From a bacterium BMS3Abin06 (GTDB lineage Bacteria > Nitrospirota > Thermodesulfovibrionia > UBA6902), in the NCBI GenBank assembly GCA_002897895.1, contig BDSY01000041.1:1-64000 (forward strand): a stretch of DNA of 64,000 bases, written 5' to 3'. Under the pieces are notes generated by a model. The model saw nothing but the letters and a program-made list of their open reading frames with translations, had not been told where the DNA came from and searched no databases. The position numbers and the translations under genes are program-made. This document shows, in pieces, positions 52,155-59,778 of this stretch; positions within the stretch are counted from its first letter, which is position 1; the number at the start of each line of letters is the position of its first letter.

Positions 52155-52259
52155 TCTACAGGTCCCTAATGCCTGTTCAATATCCTGCTTATGCTCATTC
52201 TTTCCTTTCTAAACCCTGACAGTTGGTCTGCCAAAAATTTCATAAATTCCTTTACATCG
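52155..52259 (-). pseudogene. 3' relic of an unknown small gene, cut by a MITE
   Basis: Minus strand reads 'DVKEFMKFLADQLSGFRKE' in one frame, continuing after a shift as 'EHKQDIEQALGTCREPG' to a stop. The last part (CCCTAATGCCTGTTCAATATCC on the plus strand, 52164-52185) recurs exactly at 55304-55325. MITE family 3 copy B abuts the upstream side. Family not recognised. Confidence 0.45.
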
Positions 52260-52404
52260 TGAGGCTCTTGCAAAAGTCCCTGCAAAAAGACCTGTGCCGT
52301 CATACCCGTGGAAACGGGTATCCAGAAGTCTTTGTTTTTTAAAGAAACTGGATTCCCGATTACTAACTCGGGAATGACAAAACAAGACTTTTGCAAGAGC
52401 CTCA
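52260..52404 (-). mobile_element. MITE family 3, copy B (145 bp)
   Basis: Same length and ends as copy A (46667-46811) in opposite orientation. TGAGGCTCTTGCAAAAGTC and GACTTTTGCAAGAGCCTCA bound it; TCG is found on both sides, a possible 3-bp target duplication not shared by copy A. Two facing internal hairpins are conserved. Confidence 0.87.
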
Positions 52405-52772
52405 TCGTAAGAAAACAATAATTGTATCTCTTTACTGCGAGTAAACCCCTGAAATTTTCCGATCCAATTTTTCAACGTATAATGCTCTTGAATTAAACAG
52501 TAAGGGTAACTGCTCAGGTCTCCCTCTTTGGCAAAGAGGGGATAAAGAAAATATACCGGAGTAGATACCATTAGCTTAAAAATACACCGGAGAATTTCCT
52601 TGCTGCTGCATAGAAAAAAATACGTTACCGAATTTATGAACCGGGGTCCTTAGGTGAATAATGTCTTACTTTTATTTCAGCTTTAAGATTATCACAAGCC
52701 GTATTCCAGCCTGATGCTTTTTTACCAGAAGCGCATCAAAACGAGTCTTTATGTCTGGTGGAATATTCATGA

Positions 52773-52826
52773 ATGGTATTATCCAACATGATAGATAACA
52801 TTACAAATATGGTGTTATCCAGCATG
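52773..52826 (+). repeat. Pair of 18-bp direct repeats
   Basis: ATGGTATTATCCAACATG and ATGGTGTTATCCAGCATG (16 of 18 identical) start 36 bases apart. They lie in a non-coding stretch about 120 bases before the small frameshifted gene. Could be binding sites of a regulator; equally a local duplication. Confidence 0.6.
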
Positions 52827-52948
52827 TCTTGGGATTTCTACTAATAAAATCCCAAAAAAAAATAGCAATATAAATTGTAAGTTACAATGCTGATCTGGTA
52901 TTATCTGAAAAATCACATACGCACGTTAGATGATAACTAAGGAGACAC

Positions 52949-53126
52949 ATGAGAACACCAAGAGTCAATGATAGTATTCCAGTTTTTATTATGACTGAGT
53001 TTAGAAATCTGATTAATGACGGATGCATCTGTTAAGCTCTTTGATAAGACTATTGAAGAAATGGTTGAACACTTTGATGCAAAAAGATTATTCAAAATTA
53101 AAGATAAAAAAATAATGAATATTTAA
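52949..53126 (+). pseudogene. Small frameshifted gene, unknown family
   Basis: After AAGGAGACAC an ATG opens 'MRTPRVNDSIPVFIMTEFRNLIN' that stops soon; a shift of frame continues as 'DASVKLFDKTIEEMVEHFDAKRLFKIKDKKIMNI' to a stop, giving about 58 residues in total. Alternatively the second part is a separate 36-aa ORF (53016-53126). Not recognised. The stop lies at the base of an attC-like palindrome. Confidence 0.4.
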
Positions 53127-53239
53127 CCAAACAAGGGTATGCGTGCCAGCAGTCCTCTTTTTGGTTTTGGATGGTTTTATGTTTGCAAACATCTTTTTGC
53201 ATTTCAAAATCCTTTCGGGCACGCAACCCTTAGTTCGGC
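53126..53239. repeat. attC-like imperfect palindrome (114 bp)
   Basis: Outer arms ACCAAACAAGGGTATGCGTGCC and GGGCACGCAACCCTTAGTTCGGC pair over about 18 positions with one unpaired base on the left arm, and the centre has a 14-bp palindrome ATGTTTGCAAACAT. The ends (ACCAAAC, GTTCGGC) each differ by one position from integron RYYYAAC and GTTRRRY boxes. It lies after one small gene and just before another. No integrase is in the window. Confidence 0.4.
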
Positions 53240-53261
53240 GATACATCAAAAAAGGAGAATG

Positions 53262-53636
53262 ATGAGAAAGATAATTATTCTATTAATAGCTATTTCGACT
53301 ATTTCGATTTATCAAGCTTATGCTAATGACAGAGACCTTGATAAGCAACTTAGAAACAAATGGAATTTAATGATTACATATTTAAAGGAAGGCAATAAAG
53401 AGAAAGCATTAGAACTAATAGATCCCTTCACAAGGAAAGACTATGCAGTAATGTTTGAAGCACTAAAAGACCAAATGCCACAAATAGTTTCTACTCCAGT
53501 TGATTTTAAGCTTATAGAAATTCGGGATAATTTTGCAAAATACGAATTAATAACTAAAGAAAAGGGGATTCTATATTCATATGAGGTGATATTTTTTGAA
53601 AGAATAAAAGGACAATGGTTTATTTCAGAATTTTAG
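53262..53636 (+). CDS. Small secreted protein, function unknown
   Basis: 124 aa from the ATG giving MRKIIILL, chosen because GGAG lies four bases upstream; the track's start at 53139 crosses the palindrome. Signal peptide 1-21 (cleavage near AYA). The mature part begins 'NDRDLDKQLRNKWNLMITYLKEGNKEKALELI' and has an alpha-then-beta (NTF2-like) look with 'YSYEVIFFERIKGQWFISEF'. Family not certain. It sits directly after an attC-like palindrome, as an integron cassette gene would. Confidence 0.65.
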   Translation: MRKIIILLIAISTISIYQAYANDRDLDKQLRNKWNLMITYLKEGNKEKALELIDPFTRKDYAVMFEALKDQMPQIVSTPVDFKLIEIRDNFAKYELITKEKGILYSYEVIFFERIKGQWFISEF

Positions 53637-53791
53637 CAATGTTTTTAATTTAATGTATCAACTCCGTGCACAATGAACGAGTGCCACCTCTCTCCATTCT
53701 TCAGGCAATGTAAATATCTGGGAGTTGAAGAAAAAAACATTGTAAAATCTCTAGGATGAAGACCTACTATTAAAAACTAAAAAGTGAAGAA

Positions 53792-53941
53792 CTCGACAGT
53801 ACCGAGTTCTGTCATTCCGGCTTGTCCGGAATCTATAACCCTTTGATTTTCCCGGATTCCCGACAAGCGGGAATGACAACTGCGTGGTCATGACGTTTTC
53901 TTTAGAATCAACATCTTAAAAGAGAACTCGGTACTCTTAAG
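53792..53941 (+). mobile_element. MITE family 2, copy 3 (150 bp)
   Basis: Nearly identical to 27512-27661. TGAAGAA repeats at both edges (53785-53791, 53942-53948), a 7-bp target duplication. Terminal inverted repeats CTCGACAGTACCGAGTTCT / AGAACTCGGTACTCTTAAG intact. Confidence 0.93.
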
Positions 53942-54045
53942 TGAAGAACTTGAAGACAATTTAAAAGATATTTTTCAGGAAATTACCAGCGGAAATATTC
54001 CTTGTGTGCGTAAAGTCGCAGAACTCCAGGTCTCTTGAAAAGAAA

Positions 54046-54085
54046 TATCCCACAATAAAAAAGATTCATATTTTTAAAAAAGCAT
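54046..54085 (+). pseudogene. Fragment of a methyltransferase gene
   Basis: AATATCCCACAATAAAAAAGATTCATA differs from 47711-47737 of the methyltransferase gene by one base over 27, and the similarity weakens thereafter. In the intact gene this encodes 'YSTIKKIH'. It lies just downstream of the Cdd1-like gene end, in the same arrangement as the complete methyltransferase next to the Cdd1 remnant at 48061. Confidence 0.55.
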
Positions 54086-54157
54086 TTATAAGTGCCGACA
54101 ATAAAGGACGAGGGGAGGGCACCTCCTGTTAGTTTTACTTTAAAGAAAAAAACAACT

Positions 54158-54418
54158 TTATAATTTAGGCTTGTCCGAACACTCCGGCCAGGGTCTGCCT
54201 GTCTTTGCTCCTCTGAAGACATAAAGAACACATCTATCAACATGACAGCCAAGTTTTTCTTGCAGTCTTCGATAAAGATCTTCAGGGTCGGCGTTGATTG
54301 CTTCCTCTGGCGTGCGGATGCCGATAAGATACAATTTTTTGGCAATAGCGGGTCCAACATTGGTTAAGCTTTGAAGATTTTTTAATATAGCTTTTTTTGA
54401 TTGTTCAGACATTTTCAT
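54158..54418 (-). CDS. Cdd1-like helix-hairpin-helix protein ('pathogenicity locus' family)
   Basis: 86 aa. Helix-hairpin-helix core 'LQSLTNVGPAIAKKLYLIGIRTPEEAINADPEDLYRRLQEKLG' then 'CVLYVFRGA' and the ending 'PWPECSDKPKL', as in the Cdd1 family, a small putative DNA-binding protein of unclear role. A 19-residue open frame ('DQAQCPFADMERLREDYL') directly upstream ends one base before its ATG and may be a translated leader. A deleted second copy lies at 48061-48125. Confidence 0.8.
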   Translation of the reverse strand: MKMSEQSKKAILKNLQSLTNVGPAIAKKLYLIGIRTPEEAINADPEDLYRRLQEKLGCHVDRCVLYVFRGAKTGRPWPECSDKPKL

Positions 54419-54501
54419 TCAAAGATAGTCCTCCCTTAGACGTTCCATGTCAGCAAAAGGACATTGTGCCTGATCCACAGCATGATGTTAATTACAGCCC
54501 A

Positions 54502-55254
54502 TCAGGCTACAAGTCTGGCAATGTCTCTGTAAGTTACAAACACTGTGAGGATAATAAACAGCAGTATTCCAACTACACTCACCGTTTGGTGAATCTTCAG
54601 ACTCAGAGGTTTTCGCCTTAACGCCTCAATGAGAAGCATGAATAAATGTCCGCCGTCAAGGGCGGGCAGGGGAAGGAGATTAATAATGCCCAGACTGATA
54701 CTTAAAAAACCGCTAAAGTATAGCAGGCTTATAAAACCTTTGCCCGCTGCCTTGCCCGCTAATGAAGCAATCCCTAAAGGCCCTGCCAATCCTTCAGCAG
54801 TACCATTGCCTGAAAAAAGGTCAAAGAAAAATCCTGCTGTGCCGGCAAATACTTCCCATACAGTATTAGCGCTCATTGATATGGATTCGCTCAGGGGATA
54901 ATGTTTTCCGAAAACAAATACCAATATAAAAATCAAAAAGGCAAATAATATGTTAAACACAGACCCTGCCGACATTATCAGCGCACGATTGAAATATGAA
55001 GTATTAAACAAGTCAACTGACTCTCCTGCACCTTCCTTTGAAAAGCTCACAAAGCCGCCGAGCGGAAGCAGCCGGAGGGTAAACTCTGTTTCTTTATGCC
55101 GGAAGAGTGTAATTATTTTCGGGCTGAAAGGGAAGCCGATAGAAAATTCATACGCTTTTACTCCTGCCTTTCTCGCAGCAATAAAGTGGCCGAATTCATG
55201 AACCAGTACAATAATGGTGAAAGCAAAAATAAACGCAAATAAAGAAACCATCAT
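54502..55254 (-). CDS. Membrane metalloprotease, M50/RseP-like without PDZ domain
   Basis: 250 aa, four or so membrane helices. Zinc motif HEFGH near residue 19 and the second ligand region 'LLPLPALDGGHLF' near 200. 'GPLGIASLAGKAA' is typical of the RseP/RasP group. It is far shorter than RseP (about 450 aa): no PDZ domain lies between the two catalytic halves. Could cleave an anti-sigma or other membrane protein; the zinc-finger anti-sigma in this window is an untested candidate. TGGAGG precedes the ATG. Confidence 0.85.
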   Translation of the reverse strand: MMVSLFAFIFAFTIIVLVHEFGHFIAARKAGVKAYEFSIGFPFSPKIITLFRHKETEFTLRLLPLGGFVSFSKEGAGESVDLFNTSYFNRALIMSAGSVFNILFAFLIFILVFVFGKHYPLSESISMSANTVWEVFAGTAGFFFDLFSGNGTAEGLAGPLGIASLAGKAAGKGFISLLYFSGFLSISLGIINLLPLPALDGGHLFMLLIEALRRKPLSLKIHQTVSVVGILLFIILTVFVTYRDIARLVA

Positions 55255-55287
55255 ATATATCCTCCATTAAATGAATTATTTTTTTAA

Positions 55288-55364
55288 ATGTTCTCTACGT
55301 GGCCCCTAATGCCTGTTCAATATCCGATAAAAGATCCGCACTGTCTTCAATTATTGCTGAAGAA
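55288..55364 (-). other. Short stretch after the diaphorase gene with a shared 3' relic
   Basis: Minus-strand frame 'DSSAIIEDSADLLSDIEQALGAT' and stop follows the diaphorase gene with a shifted frame. The final 22 bases plus flank (GTTCTCTAC...CCCTAATGCCTGTTCAATATCC on the plus strand) match 52156-52185, so both are 3' remnants of one gene type. No intact gene. Confidence 0.4.
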
Positions 55365-56606
55365 TCAGCTATTCCGGAGAAAAGCTTCGAATTCACTTCT
55401 GAACTTCTTGACCATTGTCTCAATGGGCATGGCAGCGGCATATCCAAATGCACATATAGTAGAGCCTTTTATGTAACGGCATAATCGCAGGATCTGCTCA
55501 ATATCTTTTTCAGTTCCGCTTCCCGTGACTATCCTCTCAATTAAGAATTTAATCATATTTGTCCCCTCACGGCAGGGTGCGCATTGGCCGCAGGATTCAT
55601 GAGCATAGAATTTTGCCGTCTTTTGCGCAATAAGGGGAATGGAGGTATCTTCATCTAAAACAATAATACCCCCTGAGCCAAGCATGGTACCAACGGAATG
55701 AAGGGACTGGAAATCCATATCAACATCTATCTCATCATGTTTAAGGATTGGAGAGGAAAGCCCCCCCGGTATGACCGCCTTCAGACGCTTTCCGTCTTTT
55801 ATACCACCGGCAGCTTCATAAATTAGTTTTTTCAGAGACGTTCCCATTGGATACTCATAAAGTCCGGGGTTGTTGACATGCCCGCTGATCCCGAAGAGTT
55901 TTGTGCCTCCCCTTCCAAGTTTCCCGATGGCCTTGAATGCCTCAGGGCCGTTTTCAATAATAAAAGGAATAAATGAAAGGGTTGTAACATTATGGATTAC
56001 AGTTGATTCGCCGTAAAGTCCTGCTGCTGCCGGAAACGGCGGCTTCAATCTCGGACGACCGGCTTTGCCTTCGAGCGATTCTATAAGGGCGGTCTCTTCA
56101 CCGCATACATAAGCTCCTGCACCCCTGAATACATCTATGAAAAAAGAAAAACCGGAATCCATGATGTTATTTCCAAGAAAGCCTTTTGCCTGGGCCTCTT
56201 CAATTGCCTTCACGAGCGCCTTTGCCATCCGCAGGTATTCGCCCCGGATATAGATAAAGCCGTGATGTGCTCCGGTTGCACAGGCGGCAATGGTCATCCC
56301 CTCGATCAGGAGATGAGGATCAGATTCCATAATATATCTGTCCTTGAACGTGCCCGGTTCTCCTTCATCTGCATTGCAGATGAGATAGACTGTCTTTTTC
56401 CTGTATTTTGTCAGTAACTTCCACTTTGCAGCGGCAGGGAATCCCGCGCCTCCTCTTCCCCTGAGTCCCGACTCTTCAACTATTGAAGTGATCTCTTCCG
56501 GAGACAATGAAAGGGCCTTCTTAAGCGCTGCATATCCTCCGCGACCTGAATATATCTCTATTGATTGCGAATCCGGGATCTCTTTATTTTTCAGCAGGAT
56601 TTTCAT
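55365..56606 (-). CDS. Formate dehydrogenase diaphorase subunit, NuoF-like
   Basis: 413 aa. NADH/FMN-binding subunit: 'GRGGAGFPAAAKW' (NAD/FMN Gly-rich), 'CNADEGEPGTFKDRYIM', 'YIRGEYLRMAKAL', 'GAGAYVCGEETALIESLEGK', and the 4Fe-4S site 'SCGQCAPCREGT...STICAFG'. With the 2Fe-2S subunit and FdhA it forms an NAD-linked formate dehydrogenase. Overlaps the preceding gene by 23 bases. Confidence 0.92.
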   Translation of the reverse strand: MKILLKNKEIPDSQSIEIYSGRGGYAALKKALSLSPEEITSIVEESGLRGRGGAGFPAAAKWKLLTKYRKKTVYLICNADEGEPGTFKDRYIMESDPHLLIEGMTIAACATGAHHGFIYIRGEYLRMAKALVKAIEEAQAKGFLGNNIMDSGFSFFIDVFRGAGAYVCGEETALIESLEGKAGRPRLKPPFPAAAGLYGESTVIHNVTTLSFIPFIIENGPEAFKAIGKLGRGGTKLFGISGHVNNPGLYEYPMGTSLKKLIYEAAGGIKDGKRLKAVIPGGLSSPILKHDEIDVDMDFQSLHSVGTMLGSGGIIVLDEDTSIPLIAQKTAKFYAHESCGQCAPCREGTNMIKFLIERIVTGSGTEKDIEQILRLCRYIKGSTICAFGYAAAMPIETMVKKFRSEFEAFLRNS

Positions 56607-57072
56607 ATTCCCTTATTGAGTCGATTATCTCATCTGCTTTATTAAAATCCAGATTTTCGTAATGATCCGCATTAATCATCATTGCCGGTGCATACCCGCA
56701 TGCCCCGAGACATTCTACAGCCTCTAAGCTGAATAAGCCGTCCGGGGTTGATTCCCCCTCTCTGATACCGAGTTTTTTTGATATATAATCAAAGAGCGTC
56801 TCCTTTTCAATTAATGAGCATGAGACATTTGTGCAGACCTGAATATGATATTTGCCTCCTGGCTTTAAGTTCAGCATTGAGTAAAAACTTGCAGTACTGA
56901 ATATCCGCGCTTCCGGAAGATTTAATATTTCAGACAGATCCTCCATGTCGCTCCCGGAAATATAACCGTTTTCCTTTTGGATCAGACAAAGGGACGGCAC
57001 AAGGGCAGAGTCTCTGCATGGAAACTTTTTCATAAACCCCGCAATGGTTATTCTTGTATCTTTGTCAATCAT
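56584..57072 (-). CDS. Formate dehydrogenase 2Fe-2S subunit, NuoE-like
   Basis: 162 aa from the ATG that overlaps the fdhA stop (ATGA); the track's start is 8 residues longer. Thioredoxin-like 2Fe-2S domain with Cys pairs in 'QVCTNVSCSLIE' and 'VECLGACGYAPAM'. Relays electrons between FdhA and the flavin subunit. GGAGAAGG is a good ribosome binding site within the end of fdhA. Confidence 0.92.
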   Translation of the reverse strand: MIDKDTRITIAGFMKKFPCRDSALVPSLCLIQKENGYISGSDMEDLSEILNLPEARIFSTASFYSMLNLKPGGKYHIQVCTNVSCSLIEKETLFDYISKKLGIREGESTPDGLFSLEAVECLGACGYAPAMMINADHYENLDFNKADEIIDSIREYENPAEK

Positions 57073-59759
57073 GCCTTCTCCAGACGTATGGCGCATGCCT
57101 TATATTCCGCTGTGCCTGCAACAGGGTCAAAGGCATTATTGGTAATAACATTTGCGCAGGCCTCATGAAAATGAAAAGTCATAAAACAGACTCCCGAAGG
57201 CACTCGGTCGGTTACCCATACCCTGACTTTTACCTTGCCTCTGCGTGAGACAGCCATTACATAATCTCTGTCTTTAACATCAAGTTTCCCGGCGTCTTCC
57301 GGATTTATTTCCATTAATTCTTCGGGATGTATTTCATCAAATCCCGCGCATCTTCTTGTCTGTGTTCCGGTGTGGTACTGCCAGAGACGTCTTCCGGTAG
57401 TAAGCACAAACGGGTATTCTTCATCAGGACACTCAGCAGCCGGTTTCCACTCTGCAGGATAAAATCTGGCCCGGCCTTTTGGGAATGATCCATTTTTGTA
57501 AAGGTATTTTGTTCCGGTATGTTCAATGTCCGGGCACGGCCACTGAATGCCTTCATGTTCAATTCTTTCATAGGTTATTCCGGAAACAGAAGGGGTTAAT
57601 TGACGGATTTCTTCCCATATCTGCTCTGCTGATCCGTATCCCATATCGCAGCCCATCCGTCCGGCAATCTCACCCGTAATCCACCAGTCGTCCTTTGCCA
57701 TCCCCGGTGGCTCCACGGCCTTTCTTACTCGCTGTATACGTCTTTCAGTGTTCGTAAATGTCCCTTCTGTTTCAGCATAGCATGCAGCAGGCAAAACAAC
57801 ATCTGCGTATTCTGTGGTTTCATTCATGAAAATATCCTGCACTATAAGCAGATCAACATTCTCCAGTGCCTTGATAGTGTGTGCCTGATTCGGTTCAGAC
57901 ATCACGACATTTTCACCTGCCAGGTAGAGTGCCTTTACATCACCGCAATGGATACCGTCGAACATGGCGGGTATCTTTGTGCCCTCTGAATCCGGCAGGG
58001 ATTTTACTCCCCAGGCCTCTATAAATTTTTTTATTATTTCAGGATCAGCCGCCTTTTGATAGCCGGTGTAGACATCGGGCAAAACCCCCATATCGCAGGC
58101 GCCCTGAACATTGTTCTGTCCTCTCAATGGATTCACACCCCCGCTTTCGATCCCCACATTGCCGAGAAGCATCTGCAGGTTGGCACAGGTTCTGACATTA
58201 TCAGTGCCGGTGATGTGCTCTGTAATCCCAAGAGTATAGAAGAGTGCGACTTTTTCAGCTTTGCCGAGGATACTGGCAAGCTCCCTGATCTCATCTGTTG
58301 TGAGTCCGCATATCCCGGAGGCATATTCAGGGGAATATCCGCTTACAGTTTCTTTTAATTGATCGAATCCATCAGTATATTTATCAACAAACTCTCTGTC
58401 ATACCATTCATTTTTAATGATCTCATGCATAACTGCATTAAGGAGCGCTATATCAGAGCCGACCCTGTGCTGAAAATGTCTCGCCGCCCATCGTGTGAGC
58501 TCTATTTTTCTTGGATCTATTACTATAAGCCGGCTTCCTTTTTTCACCGCCCTTTTCATGAAGTAGGAAATTACAGGATGGGACTCTGATGTATTGGAAC
58601 CGATCACAACGATAACCGGCACATTTTCAATTTCACGGATGGAATTTGTCATTGCTCCTGCACCGAGCGTGGAAGCCAGACCGGCTACCGTGGGGGCATG
58701 TCAGGTTCGTGCACAGTGGTCAACATTATTTGTGCCGATAACTGCGCGCATGAATTTCATCATTACGTAGTTGCTCTCGTTTGTAGACCTTGCGCACCCG
58801 ATTCCTACTATGGCATCAGGGCCGTGGGCTTTTTTTATTTCCAGGAGTTTCCCTGCGGTAAAATCCAAAGCCTCTTCCCAGCTTACTTCTTCCAGTTTTC
58901 CGTTCTTTCTCAAAAGAGGCGATTTCAGGCGGTCCGATGAATGGACAAAATCATATCCGAATCTGCCCTTGATGCAGAGCGCGCCGTAATTCGGCTCCAC
59001 ATCTTCAACCCCGCTTACCTTTATAATCTCATTCTCCTTTACATGGAGGTTTATCTGGCATCCGACTCCGCAGTACGGACAGGTAGTTCTGCTTTTTTCT
59101 GTTTCCCATGCCCTGGCTTTTCCAACGGCCTTTTTTTCAATCAGCGCCCCGGTCGGGCAGAGCTGTACGCATTCACCGCATACTGCACAGGAGGATTTGC
59201 CCATTGGTTTGTTTGTATCACAGATGACCGTCATTTTACTTCCCCGGAAACCCATATCAAGCACTTCATTAACCGTAATATCATTGCATCCGGTAATGCA
59301 TCTGTAGCACTGGATGCATTTATTCATGTCCCTGATTATCATGGGGCTTGATGTATCAACAGGCATATCTTTTTCTACAACCGGGAAACCGGATTTTTCT
59401 ATTCCGAGATAATACGCAACCTCCTGGAGCTCACAGACGCCGTTTGCCTCGCATGAAATGCAGTTGTGTTTTCCATTTGAGAGGTATAGTTCAACAATCA
59501 TCTTCCTGGTCTCGGCAATTCTCTTTGTATTCGTATGTATTACCATGCCGTCTTTTGCCTCAAGAGAACATGAGACCTGCAGTCCAGGCATATGCTCAAC
59601 TTCAACAACACAAATTCTGCACTTGCCTGCCTGTCCGGTTTTTGGATGGTAACAAAGGGTGGGGATATAAATTCCGTTCTGCCTTGCTGCATTCAGTATG
59701 GAATTTCCTTTTACAGCCTGAACGGGTTTGCCGTCAATGTGAAGGGATATCTTTTCCAA
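57069..59759 (-). CDS. fdhA: Selenocysteine formate dehydrogenase catalytic subunit
   Basis: The track splits this gene into 57069..58652 and 58701..59759; both are in one frame joined through TGA at 58703-58701. Read as Sec353 ('DHCART-U-HAPTVAGL') it is an 896-aa Mo/W-bis-MGD enzyme oxidising formate. Order: 2Fe-2S domain (about 1-75, 'TLCYHPKTGQAGKCRICVVE'), His-Cys3 cluster near 100-115, two 4Fe-4S clusters ('KCIQCYRCITGC', 'CAVCGECVQLCPTG'), the 'CPYCGVGC' cluster near 230 and the catalytic domain. GGTCT-loop hairpin follows the UGA. NuoE- and NuoF-like genes downstream make the NAD-linked complex. Confidence 0.95.
58674..58688 (-). promoter_or_regulatory. Candidate bacterial SECIS element of fdhA
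   Basis: On the minus strand GGTAGCC-GGTCT-GGCTTCC forms a stem with one T-T mismatch around a GGTCT loop, the same apical loop as E. coli fdhF. The first loop G lies 19 nt after the TGA, the spacing SelB needs. Confidence 0.75.
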
Positions 59760-59778
59760 AATTTTGACAGATTAACGA

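Larger units (their letters stand above)
51985..53258. other. 1.27-kb gene-poor stretch with relics
   Basis: No intact gene. It holds a minus-strand relic (about 52155-52255, 'DVKEFMKFLADQLSGFRKE' then a frame change to 'EHKQDIEQALGT'), MITE family 3 copy B (52260-52404), a pair of 18-bp direct repeats (52773-52790, 52809-52826), a frameshifted small gene (52949-53126) and an attC-like palindrome (53126-53239). The long ORF 52209..52571 is the MITE read through. Confidence 0.55.
53637..54157. other. 520-bp stretch with MITE and methyltransferase relic
   Basis: Contains MITE family 2 copy 3 (53792-53941), an interrupted frame reading 'EELEDNLKDIFQEITSGNIPCVRKVAELQVS' (53943-54039) that resembles the tail of some gene, and a fragment like the methyltransferase of 47278 (54046-54085). 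No intact gene. ORF 53983..54360 is a shadow of the Cdd1-like gene. Confidence 0.5.

Noticed and set aside
52209-52571. 120-aa minus-strand ORF
   Set aside because: Mostly the 145-bp MITE read through ('FCHSRVSNRESSF'), no ribosome binding site.
53139-53258. N-terminal extension of the small secreted protein
   Set aside because: It would cross the attC-like palindrome; the ATG at 53262 has a ribosome binding site and a signal peptide begins there.
53983-54360. 125-aa minus-strand ORF overlapping the Cdd1-like gene
   Set aside because: Different frame of the better supported helix-hairpin-helix gene; low-complexity composition.
57069-58652. Separate formate dehydrogenase C-terminal gene starting at MTNSIRE
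   Set aside because: In frame with the upstream ORF through a UGA at the known Sec position, so it is one gene.
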